DNA from: Pseudomonas sp. SCB32
GTDB taxonomy: Bacteria > Pseudomonadota > Gammaproteobacteria > Pseudomonadales > Pseudomonadaceae
Reading direction: 5' to 3'
Assembly: GCF_009189165.1 (NCBI RefSeq)
Contig: NZ_CP045118.1
Location: forward strand, 6,076,001 to 6,140,000
Length of the DNA stretch: 64,000 nucleotides
Shown: one piece after another, positions 20,501-27,671 of the stretch
How positions within the stretch are numbered: position 1 is the stretch's first letter
Layout of the letters: each line of letters starts with the position of its first letter
Notes under the pieces: generated by a model
What the model was told of the DNA's origin: nothing
The model's input: only the letters and a program-made list of their open reading frames with translations
The model's database searches: none
Program-made: the position numbers and the translations under genes

Positions 20501-20607
20501 TGGGCGAGAAGGTCTACGCCCCGCTGGCCGATGGCCGTGTGATCGAGGCGGAAATCTGCGGCTCGGTGTTCTACGACCCGAAAGGGGAACGGCAGAACGT
20601 GGATTGA
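17587..20607 (+). CDS. soxA: Sarcosine oxidase alpha subunit
   Basis: A 1006-aa subunit. The N-terminal part (about 1-110) is a ferredoxin-like 2Fe-2S-type fold without the iron cysteines, typical of the family. A NAD+-binding Rossmann domain starts with HADVLIVGAGPAGLAAALAAS near residue 172. From about residue 640 there is a GcvT/aminomethyltransferase-type folate domain (FLNRVYTNAWTKLDVGKARYGLM), where formaldehyde equivalents are passed to tetrahydrofolate. The start codon overlaps the soxD stop. A large open frame on the opposite strand across this gene is a high-GC artefact. Confidence 0.95.
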   Translation: MSQINRLSRGGRIDRSKSLTFTFNGETYQGFAGDTLAAALLANGVDILGRSFKYSRPRGIVAAGAEEPNAILQIGSREATQVPNVRATQQALYNGLVASATNGWPNVQNDLMGIFGKVGGKMMPPGFYYKTFMYPQSMWLTYEKYIRKAAGLGRAPTEVDPDSYDWMNHHADVLIVGAGPAGLAAALAASRSGARVILADEQEEFGGSLLDTRETLDGKPAEEWVGKAIAELEGNPDVILLPRSTVNGYHDHNFLTIHERRTDHLGETAPLGQVRMRVHRVRAKRVVLAAGAHERPLVYANNDVPGNMLAGAVSTYVRRYGVAPGKKLVLSTNNDYAYRVALDWQEAGLQVVAIADARPNPQGQWVEEVRKRGMRVITGSSVIEARGNKRVTGAKVASIDTFRMKVNAPGEWLDCDLIASSGGYSPVVHLASHLGGKPEWREDILAFVPGLAFQKRICAGAVNGVFRLADALADGYQAGSQAAVDAGFKAMEGDLPAASERAEEATLALFQVPHEKSTSRAPKQFVDTQNDVTAAAIELACREGFESIEHVKRYTALGFGTDQGKLGNINGLAIAARAQGKSIADTGTTMFRPNYTPVTFGAVAGRHCGHLFEPVRFTALHAWHVKNGAEFEDVGQWKRPWYFPKRGEDMHAAVARECRAVRESVGLLDASTLGKIDIQGPDAREFLNRVYTNAWTKLDVGKARYGLMCKEDGMVFDDGVTACLADNHFVMTTTTGGAARVMEWLELYHQTEWPELKVYFTSVTDHWATLTLSGPNSRKLLGEITDIDLDKDAFPFMTWKEGKVAGVPARVFRISFTGELSYEVNIQANYAMGVLEAMVAAGAKYNLTPYGTETMHVLRAEKGFIIVGQDTDASVTPDDLNMGWAVGRTKPFSWIGWRGMNRADCQREDRKQLVGLKPTNPMDVLPEGAQLVFNTQQSIPMNMVGHVTSSYMSSSLGYGFALAVVKGGLKRMGEKVYAPLADGRVIEAEICGSVFYDPKGERQNVD

Positions 20608-20609
20608 TC

Positions 20610-20654
20610 GGAGGGGCACGCCCCTCCCGCGCCCGCTCCGTGATCGGAGCGGGC
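20610..20654 (+). repeat. Two GC hairpins in the soxA-soxG gap
   Basis: At 20610-20627 the stem is GGAGGGG-CACG-CCCCTCC. At 20631-20654 it is GCCCGCTCCG-TGAT-CGGAGCGGGC. No T-run follows, and the operon continues into soxG. Confidence 0.5.
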
Positions 20655-20697
20655 TGACCGATTTCCCAGGCGCGCCGCGCCCCAAGGTGAACAGAAC

Positions 20698-21333
20698 ATG
20701 AGCAAAGCCAATCTCTACGAACAGCGCCCCGAAGCCGGCATCCAGGCCGAATCGCCCCTGCACCACGCCGAGCTGGACAAGCTCGCCAACCGCAAGGTGG
20801 CCAACGCCGGTGTGACCTTGCGCGAGAAGAAATTCCTCGGCCACCTGACCCTGCGCGGCGACGCCCACGACCCGGCCTTCGCCGCCGGCGTGAAAAAAGC
20901 CCTGGGCCTGGAGCTGCCGGTAGCCCTGACCCTGGTGGCCAAGGGCGACACCTCGCTGCAGTGGCTCGGCCCGGACGAGTGGCTGCTGATCGTCCCCGGT
21001 GGCCAGGAGTTCGCCGTCGAACAGAGCCTGCGCAAGGCCCTGGGCGAAGACCTGCACTACTCGGTGATCAACGTCAGCGGCGGCCAGACCCTGCTGGAGC
21101 TGGAAGGCGCCAAGGTCCGCGAAGTGCTGATGAAGTCCACCAGCTACGACGTGCACCCGAGCAATTTCCCGGTGGGCAAGGCGGTCGGCACCATCTTCGC
21201 CAAGTCCCAGCTGGTGATCCGCCACACCGGCGAGAACACCTGGGAGCTGGTGGTGCGCCGCAGCTTCTCCGACTACTTCTGGCTGTGGCTGCAGGACTCC
21301 TGCGCCGAGTACGGCCTGCAAGTCGCCGCATAA
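20698..21333 (+). CDS. soxG: Sarcosine oxidase gamma subunit
   Basis: A 211-aa subunit completing the SoxBDAG heterotetramer. It has the GcvT-like small-subunit pattern: a LQWLGPDEWLLIVPGGQE centre, INVSGGQTLLELEGAKVREVLMKS, and a C-terminal IRHTGENTWELVVRRSFSDYFWLWLQDS. AAGGTGAACAGAAC lies upstream of the ATG. It follows soxA after 90 nt containing two hairpins. Confidence 0.93.
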   Translation: MSKANLYEQRPEAGIQAESPLHHAELDKLANRKVANAGVTLREKKFLGHLTLRGDAHDPAFAAGVKKALGLELPVALTLVAKGDTSLQWLGPDEWLLIVPGGQEFAVEQSLRKALGEDLHYSVINVSGGQTLLELEGAKVREVLMKSTSYDVHPSNFPVGKAVGTIFAKSQLVIRHTGENTWELVVRRSFSDYFWLWLQDSCAEYGLQVAA

Positions 21334-21344
21334 GTGGTACCCAG

Positions 21345-21371
21345 GCCCCCTCTCCCACCGGGAGAGGGGGC
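21345..21371 (+). repeat. Strong hairpin in the soxG-purU gap
   Basis: A perfect 12-bp stem GCCCCCTCTCCC/GGGAGAGGGGGC with an ACC loop. It is followed by ACTCTCC, not T-rich. It is another intra-operon GC stem-loop. Confidence 0.55.
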
Positions 21372-21393
21372 ACTCTCCGATCGGAGCCAGACC

Positions 21394-22251
21394 ATGAGCC
21401 GCACACCCGATACCTGGATTCTCACCGCCGACAGTCCGAGCCTGCTGGGCACGGTCGACGTGGTCACGCGCTACCTGTTCGAACAGCGCTGCTACGTCAC
21501 CGAGCACCACTCGTTCGATGACCGCCTGGCGCAGCGCTTCTTCATCCGCATCGAGTTCCGTGCCGGCGACGGCTTCGACGAAACGGCCTTCCGCGCCGGC
21601 CTCGCCGACCGCGTCTCGCCCTTCCAGATGAACGTCGAGCTGACCCCGCCGGGCTACCGCAGCAAGGTGGTGATCATGGTCTCCAAGGCCGACCACTGCC
21701 TGAACGACCTGCTCTACCGCCAGCGCATCGGCCAGTTGCCGATGGACGTAATGGCGGTGGTCTCCAACCACCCGGACCTGGAACCGCTCGCCCGCTGGCA
21801 TGGCATCCCCTACCACCACTTCCCCCTCGACCCGAACGACAAGGGCGCGCAGGAGGCGAAGGTCTGGCAGGTGATCGAACAATCCGGTGCCGAACTGGTG
21901 ATCCTCGCCCGCTACATGCAGGTGCTCTCCCCCGAGCTGTGCCGGCGTCTGGATGGCTGGGCGATCAATATCCACCACTCGCTGCTGCCCGGCTTCAAGG
22001 GCGCCAAGCCTTACCACCAGGCCTACCAGAAGGGCGTGAAGCTGGTCGGCGCCACCGCCCACTACATCAACAACGACCTCGACGAGGGTCCGATCATCGC
22101 CCAGGGCGTCGAGCCGGTGGATCACTCCCACTACCCCGAGGACCTGATCGCCAAGGGCCGCGACGTGGAGTGCCTGACCCTGGCGAAAGCCGTGGGCTAC
22201 CACATCGAGAAACGTGTCTTCCTGAATGCCAACCGGACAGTGGTGCTGTAA
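21394..22251 (+). CDS. purU: Formyltetrahydrofolate deformylase
   Basis: A 285-aa hydrolase releasing formate and tetrahydrofolate from 10-formyl-THF. An N-terminal ACT regulatory domain (TWILTADSPSLLGTVDVVT) is followed by a formyltransferase fold with NIHHSLLPGFKGAKPYHQAY (catalytic His) and NNDLDEGPIIAQGVEPVDHS (catalytic Asp). The start MSRTPDTW at 21394 was chosen over an upstream frame extension that overlaps the hairpin; GGAGCCAGACC precedes it. In this operon it would regenerate THF for sarcosine oxidase. Confidence 0.93.
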   Translation: MSRTPDTWILTADSPSLLGTVDVVTRYLFEQRCYVTEHHSFDDRLAQRFFIRIEFRAGDGFDETAFRAGLADRVSPFQMNVELTPPGYRSKVVIMVSKADHCLNDLLYRQRIGQLPMDVMAVVSNHPDLEPLARWHGIPYHHFPLDPNDKGAQEAKVWQVIEQSGAELVILARYMQVLSPELCRRLDGWAINIHHSLLPGFKGAKPYHQAYQKGVKLVGATAHYINNDLDEGPIIAQGVEPVDHSHYPEDLIAKGRDVECLTLAKAVGYHIEKRVFLNANRTVVL

Positions 22252-22263
22252 CCGCGCCACTCC

Positions 22264-22337
22264 CGTAGGGCGCATAACGCCGCAGGCGTTATCCGCCATG
22301 CCAACCCGGACAGCGGATGGAGTTCATCCGCCCTACG
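22264..22337. repeat. Inverted repeat with CGTAGGGCG ends in the purU-fdhA gap
   Basis: CGTAGGGCG at 22264-22272 pairs with CGCCCTACG at 22329-22337, with an internal GCATAACGCC/GGCGTTATCC hairpin. A related copy lies at 23813-23862, just beyond fdhA. It is a dispersed intergenic element. Confidence 0.6.
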
Positions 22338-22369
22338 GTCCCCCGCTTACAGGGGAGACGCTCTTTTCA

Positions 22370-22397
22370 CTGGGTCCCCGCGAACGCGGGGACCCAG
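22370..22397. repeat. Perfect 28-nt palindrome in the purU-fdhA gap
   Basis: CTGGGTCCCCGCG-AA-CGCGGGGACCCAG, with perfect 13-bp arms. It shares its core with the double palindrome at 440-500. Confidence 0.7.
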
Positions 22398-22530
22398 AAA
22401 CCCGAGCAACACCGACGGACCGCCGGCTGCCAGCAATCCCGGCCCTGTCGCGCAACACACGACATCCCAGTGCAAAACCGTGTGGCCGTAGTGCCCGCAT
22501 TTGTACCCACAAACACAATGAGGAATGCGT

Positions 22531-23730
22531 ATGTCTGGCAATCGTGGTGTGGTTTATCTCGGCCCGGGCAAGGTCGAAGTACAGAACATCCCCTATCCGA
22601 AGATGCAGGACCCACAGGGCAAGCAGATCGATCACGGGGTGATCCTGCGCGTCGTCTCCACCAACATCTGCGGCTCCGACCAGCACATGGTGCGCGGTCG
22701 TACCACCGCACCTGTCGGCCTGGTGCTGGGCCACGAGATCACCGGTGAGGTGGTGGAGATCGGCCGCGGCGTCGAAACCATGAAGATCGGCGACCTGGTC
22801 TCGGTGCCGTTCAACGTCGCCTGCGGCCACTGCCGTACCTGCAAGGAGCAGCACACCGGCGTCTGCCTGACGGTCAACCCGTCTCGTGCCGGCGGTGCCT
22901 ACGGCTACGTCGACATGGGCGGCTGGGTCGGTGGCCAGGCCGAATACGTGATGGTCCCCTACGCCGACTTCAACCTGCTGAAGCTGCCGAACCGCGAGCT
23001 GGCGATGGAGAAGATCCGCGACCTGACCTGCCTCTCCGACATCCTGCCCACCGGTTACCACGGCGCGGTCACCGCCGGCGTTGGTCCGGGCAGCACCGTC
23101 TACGTCGCCGGCGCAGGTCCGGTGGGTCTTGCCGCCGCCGCCTCGGCCCGCCTGCTGGGCGCCGCCGTGGTGATCGTCGGTGACGTCAACCCGACCCGCC
23201 TGGCCCATGCCAAGGCCCAGGGCTTCGAAATCGCCGACCTGTCCAAGGACACCCCGCTGCACGAGCAGATCGCCGATCTGCTGGGCGAGCCGGAAGTGGA
23301 CTGCGCGGTCGACGCGGTGGGCTTCGAAGCCCGTGGCCATGGCCATTCCGGATCGCAGCACGAGGCTCCGGCCACCGTGCTCAACTCGCTGATGGGCGTG
23401 GTTCGCGTTGCCGGCAAGATCGGCATTCCGGGCCTGTACGTCACCGAAGATCCGGGTGCGGTGGATGACGCCGCCAAGCACGGCGCGCTGAGCATCCGCT
23501 TCGGCCTGGGCTGGGCCAAGTCGCACACCTTCCACACCGGCCAGACCCCGGTGATGAAGTATAACCGTGCACTGATGCAGGCCATCATGTGGGATCGCAT
23601 CAAGATCGCCGACATCGTCGGGGTGGAAGTCATCACCCTGGACGACGCGCCGAAGGGCTATGGCGAGTTCGATGCCGGCGTGCCGAAGAAATTCGTCATC
23701 GACCCGCACAACATTTTCCGCGCCGCCTGA
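22531..23730 (+). CDS. fdhA: Glutathione-independent formaldehyde dehydrogenase
   Basis: A 399-aa zinc-dependent, NAD-linked medium-chain dehydrogenase that oxidises formaldehyde to formate. It has NICGSDQHMVRGRT (catalytic zinc Cys), LGHEITGEV, the structural-zinc cluster CGHCRTCKEQHTGVC and a Rossmann segment VYVAGAGPVGLAAAASARLLGAAVV. The length equals the known Pseudomonas enzyme. The ATG at 22531 (MSGNRGVVYL) has GAGGAATGCGT upstream and was preferred to an ATG two codons earlier. It removes formaldehyde from GbcAB, DgcAB and SoxBDAG. A terminator follows. Confidence 0.95.
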   Translation: MSGNRGVVYLGPGKVEVQNIPYPKMQDPQGKQIDHGVILRVVSTNICGSDQHMVRGRTTAPVGLVLGHEITGEVVEIGRGVETMKIGDLVSVPFNVACGHCRTCKEQHTGVCLTVNPSRAGGAYGYVDMGGWVGGQAEYVMVPYADFNLLKLPNRELAMEKIRDLTCLSDILPTGYHGAVTAGVGPGSTVYVAGAGPVGLAAAASARLLGAAVVIVGDVNPTRLAHAKAQGFEIADLSKDTPLHEQIADLLGEPEVDCAVDAVGFEARGHGHSGSQHEAPATVLNSLMGVVRVAGKIGIPGLYVTEDPGAVDDAAKHGALSIRFGLGWAKSHTFHTGQTPVMKYNRALMQAIMWDRIKIADIVGVEVITLDDAPKGYGEFDAGVPKKFVIDPHNIFRAA

Positions 23731-23780
23731 CGGCGCAACAGCCCCCGGCCGCGGTCCCACTACCGCGGTCGTCTCTCCAA

Positions 23781-23806
23781 GGGAGCCGCAAGGCTCCCTC
23801 TTTTTT
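23781..23806 (+). terminator. Rho-independent terminator after fdhA
   Basis: The stem GGGAGCC-GCAA-GGCTCCC is followed by TCTTTTTT, 50 nt past the fdhA stop. It closes the glyA-sox-purU-fdhA transcription unit. Confidence 0.9.
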
Positions 23807-23812
23807 GCCCGG

Positions 23813-23862
23813 ATGCTACACCGCCGAAGGCGGATGACGCTTGAGGCGTCATGCGCCCTACG
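23813..23862. repeat. CGCCCTACG-type intergenic repeat
   Basis: It contains ATGACGC-TTGAG-GCGTCAT (23833-23851) and ends in CGCCCTACG (23854-23862). It is related to the element at 22264-22337. It lies between the convergent fdhA and deacetylase genes. Confidence 0.55.
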
Positions 23863-23875
23863 AAGGCGTTCGACG

Positions 23876-24988
23876 TCAGCCCAGCAGCTTCTCCGCCATC
23901 CGCGCCAGGGCCTGGCGCTGGAAGGCGCGGAAGTCCGCGTCCGGCTGCTGGCCTTCGAGCATCGGCAGGAAGGGATCGACCACTTCGGTGCGCACGCCGG
24001 CCATTTCCTCGATCACCGCGTGGCCGCAGAACGGCACGTAGGCTTCCGCGTAACCACCCTCGTGCACCACCACCAGGCGGCCATCGCACAGGCGCTCGGC
24101 GGCGTCACGCACGGCGGCGGTCATGAAGCGGAAGGTCTCGCTGTGGGCGAGCATGCGCGCCAGCGGGTCCACGCCGTTGGCGTCGAAGCCGCTGGCAACC
24201 ACGATCAGCTCGGGCTGGAAGCGCTCCAGCGCCGGCACGATGATGGTTTCCATGGCCACGCGATAGGCGTCATCGCCACTGCCCGGATAGAGCGGCACGT
24301 TGAGGTTGTAGCCCTTGCCCGCACCCTCACCGATATCGTCCACCGCGCCGGTACCGGTGGGGTAGCAGTCGGCCTGGTGGATCGACAGGGTCAGCACGTC
24401 ATCGCGGCCGTAGAAGATCGCCTCGGTGCCGTTGCCGTGGTGCACGTCCCAGTCCAGCACCGCCACGCGCTTGATGCCGTGGCGCGCCTTGGCCGTCTCC
24501 ACCGCCACGGCGATATTCGCCAGGTAGCAGAAGCCCATGCCGCGATCGGGCAGGCAGTGGTGACCCGGCGGACGGGACAGCGCGTAGGCGTTGTCCAGCT
24601 CGCCGCGCAGCACCGCGTCAACCGCGGCGATGGTCAGGCCCGCCGACTGCCGGGCGATGTCGTAGGTGCCATGGCTGACCATGGTTTCCTCGCCCATGTC
24701 GCCGTGACCGACTTCGCTGTAGGCCTTGAAGCGTTCCAGGTAGCTCGCCGGATGCACTCGCAGCAGGTCTTCCTCGCTGGCCATGGGCGCGCTGGAAAGC
24801 GTGAGCTGGGCGCTGAGGCCGGAGACGTCCATCAGGCTCTTCAGCCGGCGCTTGCTCTCGGGCGATTCGGCATGGCCGCCGCTCACTGGAGGTTGCAACC
24901 AGCCACCGACCGGGAGGATCAGCGCGTGCAGCCCGGTGGCGTGCCAGAAGCAGCGTTCGTCGAAGAAGAATCCGGTACGGCGGCTCAT
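23876..24988 (-). CDS. Histone deacetylase-like (class II HDAC/acetylpolyamine) amidohydrolase
   Basis: A 370-aa zinc hydrolase of the arginase/HDAC superfamily. It begins MSRRTGFFFDERCFWHATG. The active site is recognisable: the His pair RPPGHHCLPDRGMGFCYL, the zinc-binding DWDVHHGNGTEAIFYG (about residues 177-190), SGFDANGVDP, and the transition-state Tyr in HEGGYAEAY (about 311). Bacterial relatives deacetylate acetylpolyamines or other acyl amides. Its start overlaps the stop of the permease gene (ATGA), so it is the last gene of the amine operon. It likely acts on the substrate brought in by that transporter. The exact substrate is unknown. Confidence 0.88.
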   Translation of the reverse strand: MSRRTGFFFDERCFWHATGLHALILPVGGWLQPPVSGGHAESPESKRRLKSLMDVSGLSAQLTLSSAPMASEEDLLRVHPASYLERFKAYSEVGHGDMGEETMVSHGTYDIARQSAGLTIAAVDAVLRGELDNAYALSRPPGHHCLPDRGMGFCYLANIAVAVETAKARHGIKRVAVLDWDVHHGNGTEAIFYGRDDVLTLSIHQADCYPTGTGAVDDIGEGAGKGYNLNVPLYPGSGDDAYRVAMETIIVPALERFQPELIVVASGFDANGVDPLARMLAHSETFRFMTAAVRDAAERLCDGRLVVVHEGGYAEAYVPFCGHAVIEEMAGVRTEVVDPFLPMLEGQQPDADFRAFQRQALARMAEKLLG

Positions 24989-26376
24989 GCGCGGGCCACC
25001 TTCAGGCTTTGTTGACGCTTGCGGCTGAACAGCCAGTAGACCGGCGAGACCACGCCCAGGCCGACCACCCAGGAGATGTCCGCACCGTTCATGGCCTGGG
25101 CGGCCGGGCCGGTGTAGAGCGCGGTGGACATGAAGGGAATCTGCACCAGGATGCCGAAGATGTAGCAGTTCACCGCGGTCCAGTTGAAGGTGCCGTAGAT
25201 GCCGCCGTCGCGGCGGAAGAACGACAGCACGTCGTACTCGCCGTGGGCCACCAGGTAGTAGTCGACCAGGTTGATCGCGCTCCAGGGCACCAGCACGTAG
25301 AGCAGCAGCAGGATGAAGTTGGTGTAGTTGGCCATGAAATTGTCCTGGCCGAGCAGGGCGATGGCCAGCGAGCCACCGAACAGCGCCAGGGCGATCACCG
25401 CGCGCCAGCCGGCTTTCGCGGTCCAGGCCGGGATCAGGGTCTGGCCGACGGTGATGGTCGAGAGCGTGCCGCAATACAGGTTCATCGAGTTGGTGGCGGC
25501 GATGCCGAAGGAGAACACCGCGACCATCACGGCGCTGAAGCCGCCGGTCATCTCGATCAGGCCCGCGATCACGTCGCCCTCACCGACCGCCAGGCCGACC
25601 AACACACCGAGCAGCATCGGCAGGATCGAACCCAGGCAGCAGCCCCAGTAGCTGGACCAGAAGGCCGTGCGCGAACCGGTGCCCTGCGGCATGTAGCGCG
25701 AGTAGTCGGAAACGTAGGGCGCATAGGCCAGCTGCCAGAGGGCGGCGATGGACAGCGCGCCGAGGAAGCCGGGGATGGTGGTCTGGTTACGCTGCAGCAG
25801 GTCCGCCGGCAGGCCGTGGACGAATAGCAGCCAGACGAAGCAGACCAGCAGCACCGCACCGGACAGCCAGCACATCAGCCGGGTGTAACCGTGGATCAGG
25901 CGGTAACCGAAGATGGTTGCGATGACGCTCAGAGCACCGACCGCGAGGATGCCCTCGTTGGTGCTGATCGCCGGGAAGCGCGCGCTCAGGGTCTGGCCGC
26001 CGAGCACCAGGTTGGAGGCGAAGAAGCCCAGGTACATGATCACCACCAGGGCGACCACCAGCAGCGAACCGAAGGAGCCGAACTGGCCGCGGGTCTGCAC
26101 CATCTGCGGCACGCCCAGTTGCGGGCCCTGGGCCGAGTGCAGGGCCATGAAGATCCCGCCGACCAGGTGGCCGAGCACCAGCGCCAGCACGGCGCTGAAG
26201 AACGGCAGCTTGAACACGGTGACGGCCAGCGCACCGGTGACCACGGTGAGCAGCATGATGTTGCTGCCGAACCAGATGGTGAAAAGATCACGGGCACGGC
26301 CGTGACGTTCATGGGCGGCAATGGGCTGAATGGTGCTCAGCTCCAGAGTCGCCGACGAGTTTTGCGTCGTTGTCAT
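24985..26376 (-). CDS. NCS1-type purine/cytosine permease family transporter
   Basis: A 463-aa integral membrane protein with about 12 hydrophobic segments. The start MTTTQNSSATLEL at 26376 is followed by a cytoplasmic leader, then the NCS1 pattern WFGSNIMLLTVVTGALAV, GGIFMALHSAQGPQLGVPQM, and a central YAPYVSDYSRYMP loop. The substrate class of NCS1 proteins is nucleobases, allantoin, thiamine precursors and similar. Pairing with a deacetylase and a polyamine-type binding protein suggests a different amine-like solute here (inference). It is translationally coupled to the deacetylase. Confidence 0.88.
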   Translation of the reverse strand: MTTTQNSSATLELSTIQPIAAHERHGRARDLFTIWFGSNIMLLTVVTGALAVTVFKLPFFSAVLALVLGHLVGGIFMALHSAQGPQLGVPQMVQTRGQFGSFGSLLVVALVVIMYLGFFASNLVLGGQTLSARFPAISTNEGILAVGALSVIATIFGYRLIHGYTRLMCWLSGAVLLVCFVWLLFVHGLPADLLQRNQTTIPGFLGALSIAALWQLAYAPYVSDYSRYMPQGTGSRTAFWSSYWGCCLGSILPMLLGVLVGLAVGEGDVIAGLIEMTGGFSAVMVAVFSFGIAATNSMNLYCGTLSTITVGQTLIPAWTAKAGWRAVIALALFGGSLAIALLGQDNFMANYTNFILLLLYVLVPWSAINLVDYYLVAHGEYDVLSFFRRDGGIYGTFNWTAVNCYIFGILVQIPFMSTALYTGPAAQAMNGADISWVVGLGVVSPVYWLFSRKRQQSLKVARA

Positions 26377-26444
26377 TGGAGTTCTCACGCGGGTGATGCA
26401 GGGCAAGTGCCCGGCGCGGACGCCGGGCACGAGTCAGGACGGGA

Positions 26445-27497
26445 TCAGTGCGCCGCCCAGGCGTTGAAGCGCTGTTCCAGTTCCTCGCCGTGGTCGACCC
26501 AGAATGCGGAATCGACGGCGCGGGCGCCTTCCAGGTTGGCCGGCGCGGTGGGCAGTGCGTTGCGCACGTCAGCCGGCAGCAGGTCCAGGGTGCCCTTGTT
26601 GACCGGGCCGTAGGGGATGTTGTCGGAGAAGACCTTCTGGGTCTGCGGCTGGCTGGCGAAGGCGATGAACTTCTCGGCCAGCGCCTTGTTCGGGGTGCCC
26701 TTCACCACGGCCCAGTATTCCGGGTCGTACAGGCTGCCCGGCCAGACGATGCCGAGCTTCACGCCCTCTTTCTGGGCGGCGGCGATACGGCCGTTGTAAG
26801 CGGCGCTCATCACCACGTCACCGGCGGTCAGCCACTGCGGCGGTTGCGCGCCGGCTTCCCACCACTGAATGTTGGACTTGAGCTGGTCGAGCTTGGCGAA
26901 GGCGCGGTCGACGCCTTCCTTAGTACCCAGCACCTTGTACAGGTCTTCCTGCTTCACGCCGTCGGCCAGCAAGGCGATTTCCAGGGTGTACTTGGCGCCC
27001 TTGCGCAGGCCGCGCTTGCCCGGATATTCGGTGGTGTTCCAGAAGTCGGCCCAGGTCTGCGGAGCCTTGGCGACCTTGGCGCTGTTGTAGGCCATCACCA
27101 TCGACCAGACGTAGGTGGCCACGCCGCACTCGCTCAGGGTGCCGGGGACGAACTGCGCCTCGTCACCGATGGCCTTCGGATCGATGTGCTCGAACAGGCC
27201 CTCGTCGCAGCCGCGCAGCAGCTCGGGGCTTTCTACTTCAACCACATCCCATGTGACCTTGCCGACGTCAACCATGGCCTTCACCTTGGCCATCTCGCCG
27301 TTGTACTCGCCGGCGACGATCTTTCCGGCACCGCTGGCTTCGAAAGGTTTGAAATAGGCCTGTTCCTGGGCAGCCTTGGTGGCGCCGCCAAAAGAGATCA
27401 CGGTCAGGCTTTGCGATTGCGCCTGGGCACTGCCGGCAATGGCAGTGGCGAGCAGGGCGCAGGACAGGGTTGCGTGTTTAAGCAAGGACGGATACAT
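26445..27497 (-). CDS. Polyamine-type ABC transporter periplasmic binding protein
   Basis: A 350-aa extracellular solute-binding protein of the PotD/PotF class. The signal peptide is MYPSLLKHATLSCALLATAIAGSAQA, from an ATG with GGGAG eight bases upstream. The mature protein starts with LTVISFGGATKAAQEQAYFKPFEASGAG and has the YVWSMVMAYNS and YNGRIAAAQKEGVKLGIVWPGSLYDPEYWAV segments of spermidine/putrescine binders. No permease or ATPase genes are adjacent, so it either serves a transporter elsewhere or is an orphan capture protein beside the NCS1 permease. Confidence 0.85.
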   Translation of the reverse strand: MYPSLLKHATLSCALLATAIAGSAQAQSQSLTVISFGGATKAAQEQAYFKPFEASGAGKIVAGEYNGEMAKVKAMVDVGKVTWDVVEVESPELLRGCDEGLFEHIDPKAIGDEAQFVPGTLSECGVATYVWSMVMAYNSAKVAKAPQTWADFWNTTEYPGKRGLRKGAKYTLEIALLADGVKQEDLYKVLGTKEGVDRAFAKLDQLKSNIQWWEAGAQPPQWLTAGDVVMSAAYNGRIAAAQKEGVKLGIVWPGSLYDPEYWAVVKGTPNKALAEKFIAFASQPQTQKVFSDNIPYGPVNKGTLDLLPADVRNALPTAPANLEGARAVDSAFWVDHGEELEQRFNAWAAH

Positions 27498-27627
27498 GGA
27501 ACGAACTCCCACAGCCGATTGGCGTTGTTGTGTTGCTGGGCAGCAGCCGGCCAGAAGCCGGCCTTAAGGGGTTCCATCGCGCGGGCGTCGTTGCGCTCGC
27601 GGCGTTGTTGTTGGAATAGCTTTTTGC

Positions 27628-27661
27628 GGGCCCCGGCTTGCTCGCGAGCAAGCCGGGGCCC
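27628..27661. repeat. Perfect 34-nt palindrome between aminotransferase and binding-protein genes
   Basis: GGGCCCCGGCTTGCTCG is followed by its exact reverse complement. It is preceded by TTTTTGC on the plus strand; neither direction shows stem-then-U-tract order, so it is not a classic terminator. Its core TTGCTCGCGAGCAAG is like the repeat at 32852-32919. Confidence 0.65.
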
Positions 27662-27671
27662 ACGGGGCGCC

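Noticed and set aside
17584..22299. A 1571-codon open frame antisense to soxA-soxG-purU
   Set aside because: It mirrors well-supported sox and purU genes; high GC keeps the opposite frame open, and the composition (Val/Ala/Gly/His-rich, no domain) is that of a shadow frame.
27628..27661. The 34-nt palindrome as an intrinsic terminator
   Set aside because: Neither strand has a U-tract after the stem in the direction of transcription; it fits a dispersed repeat better.
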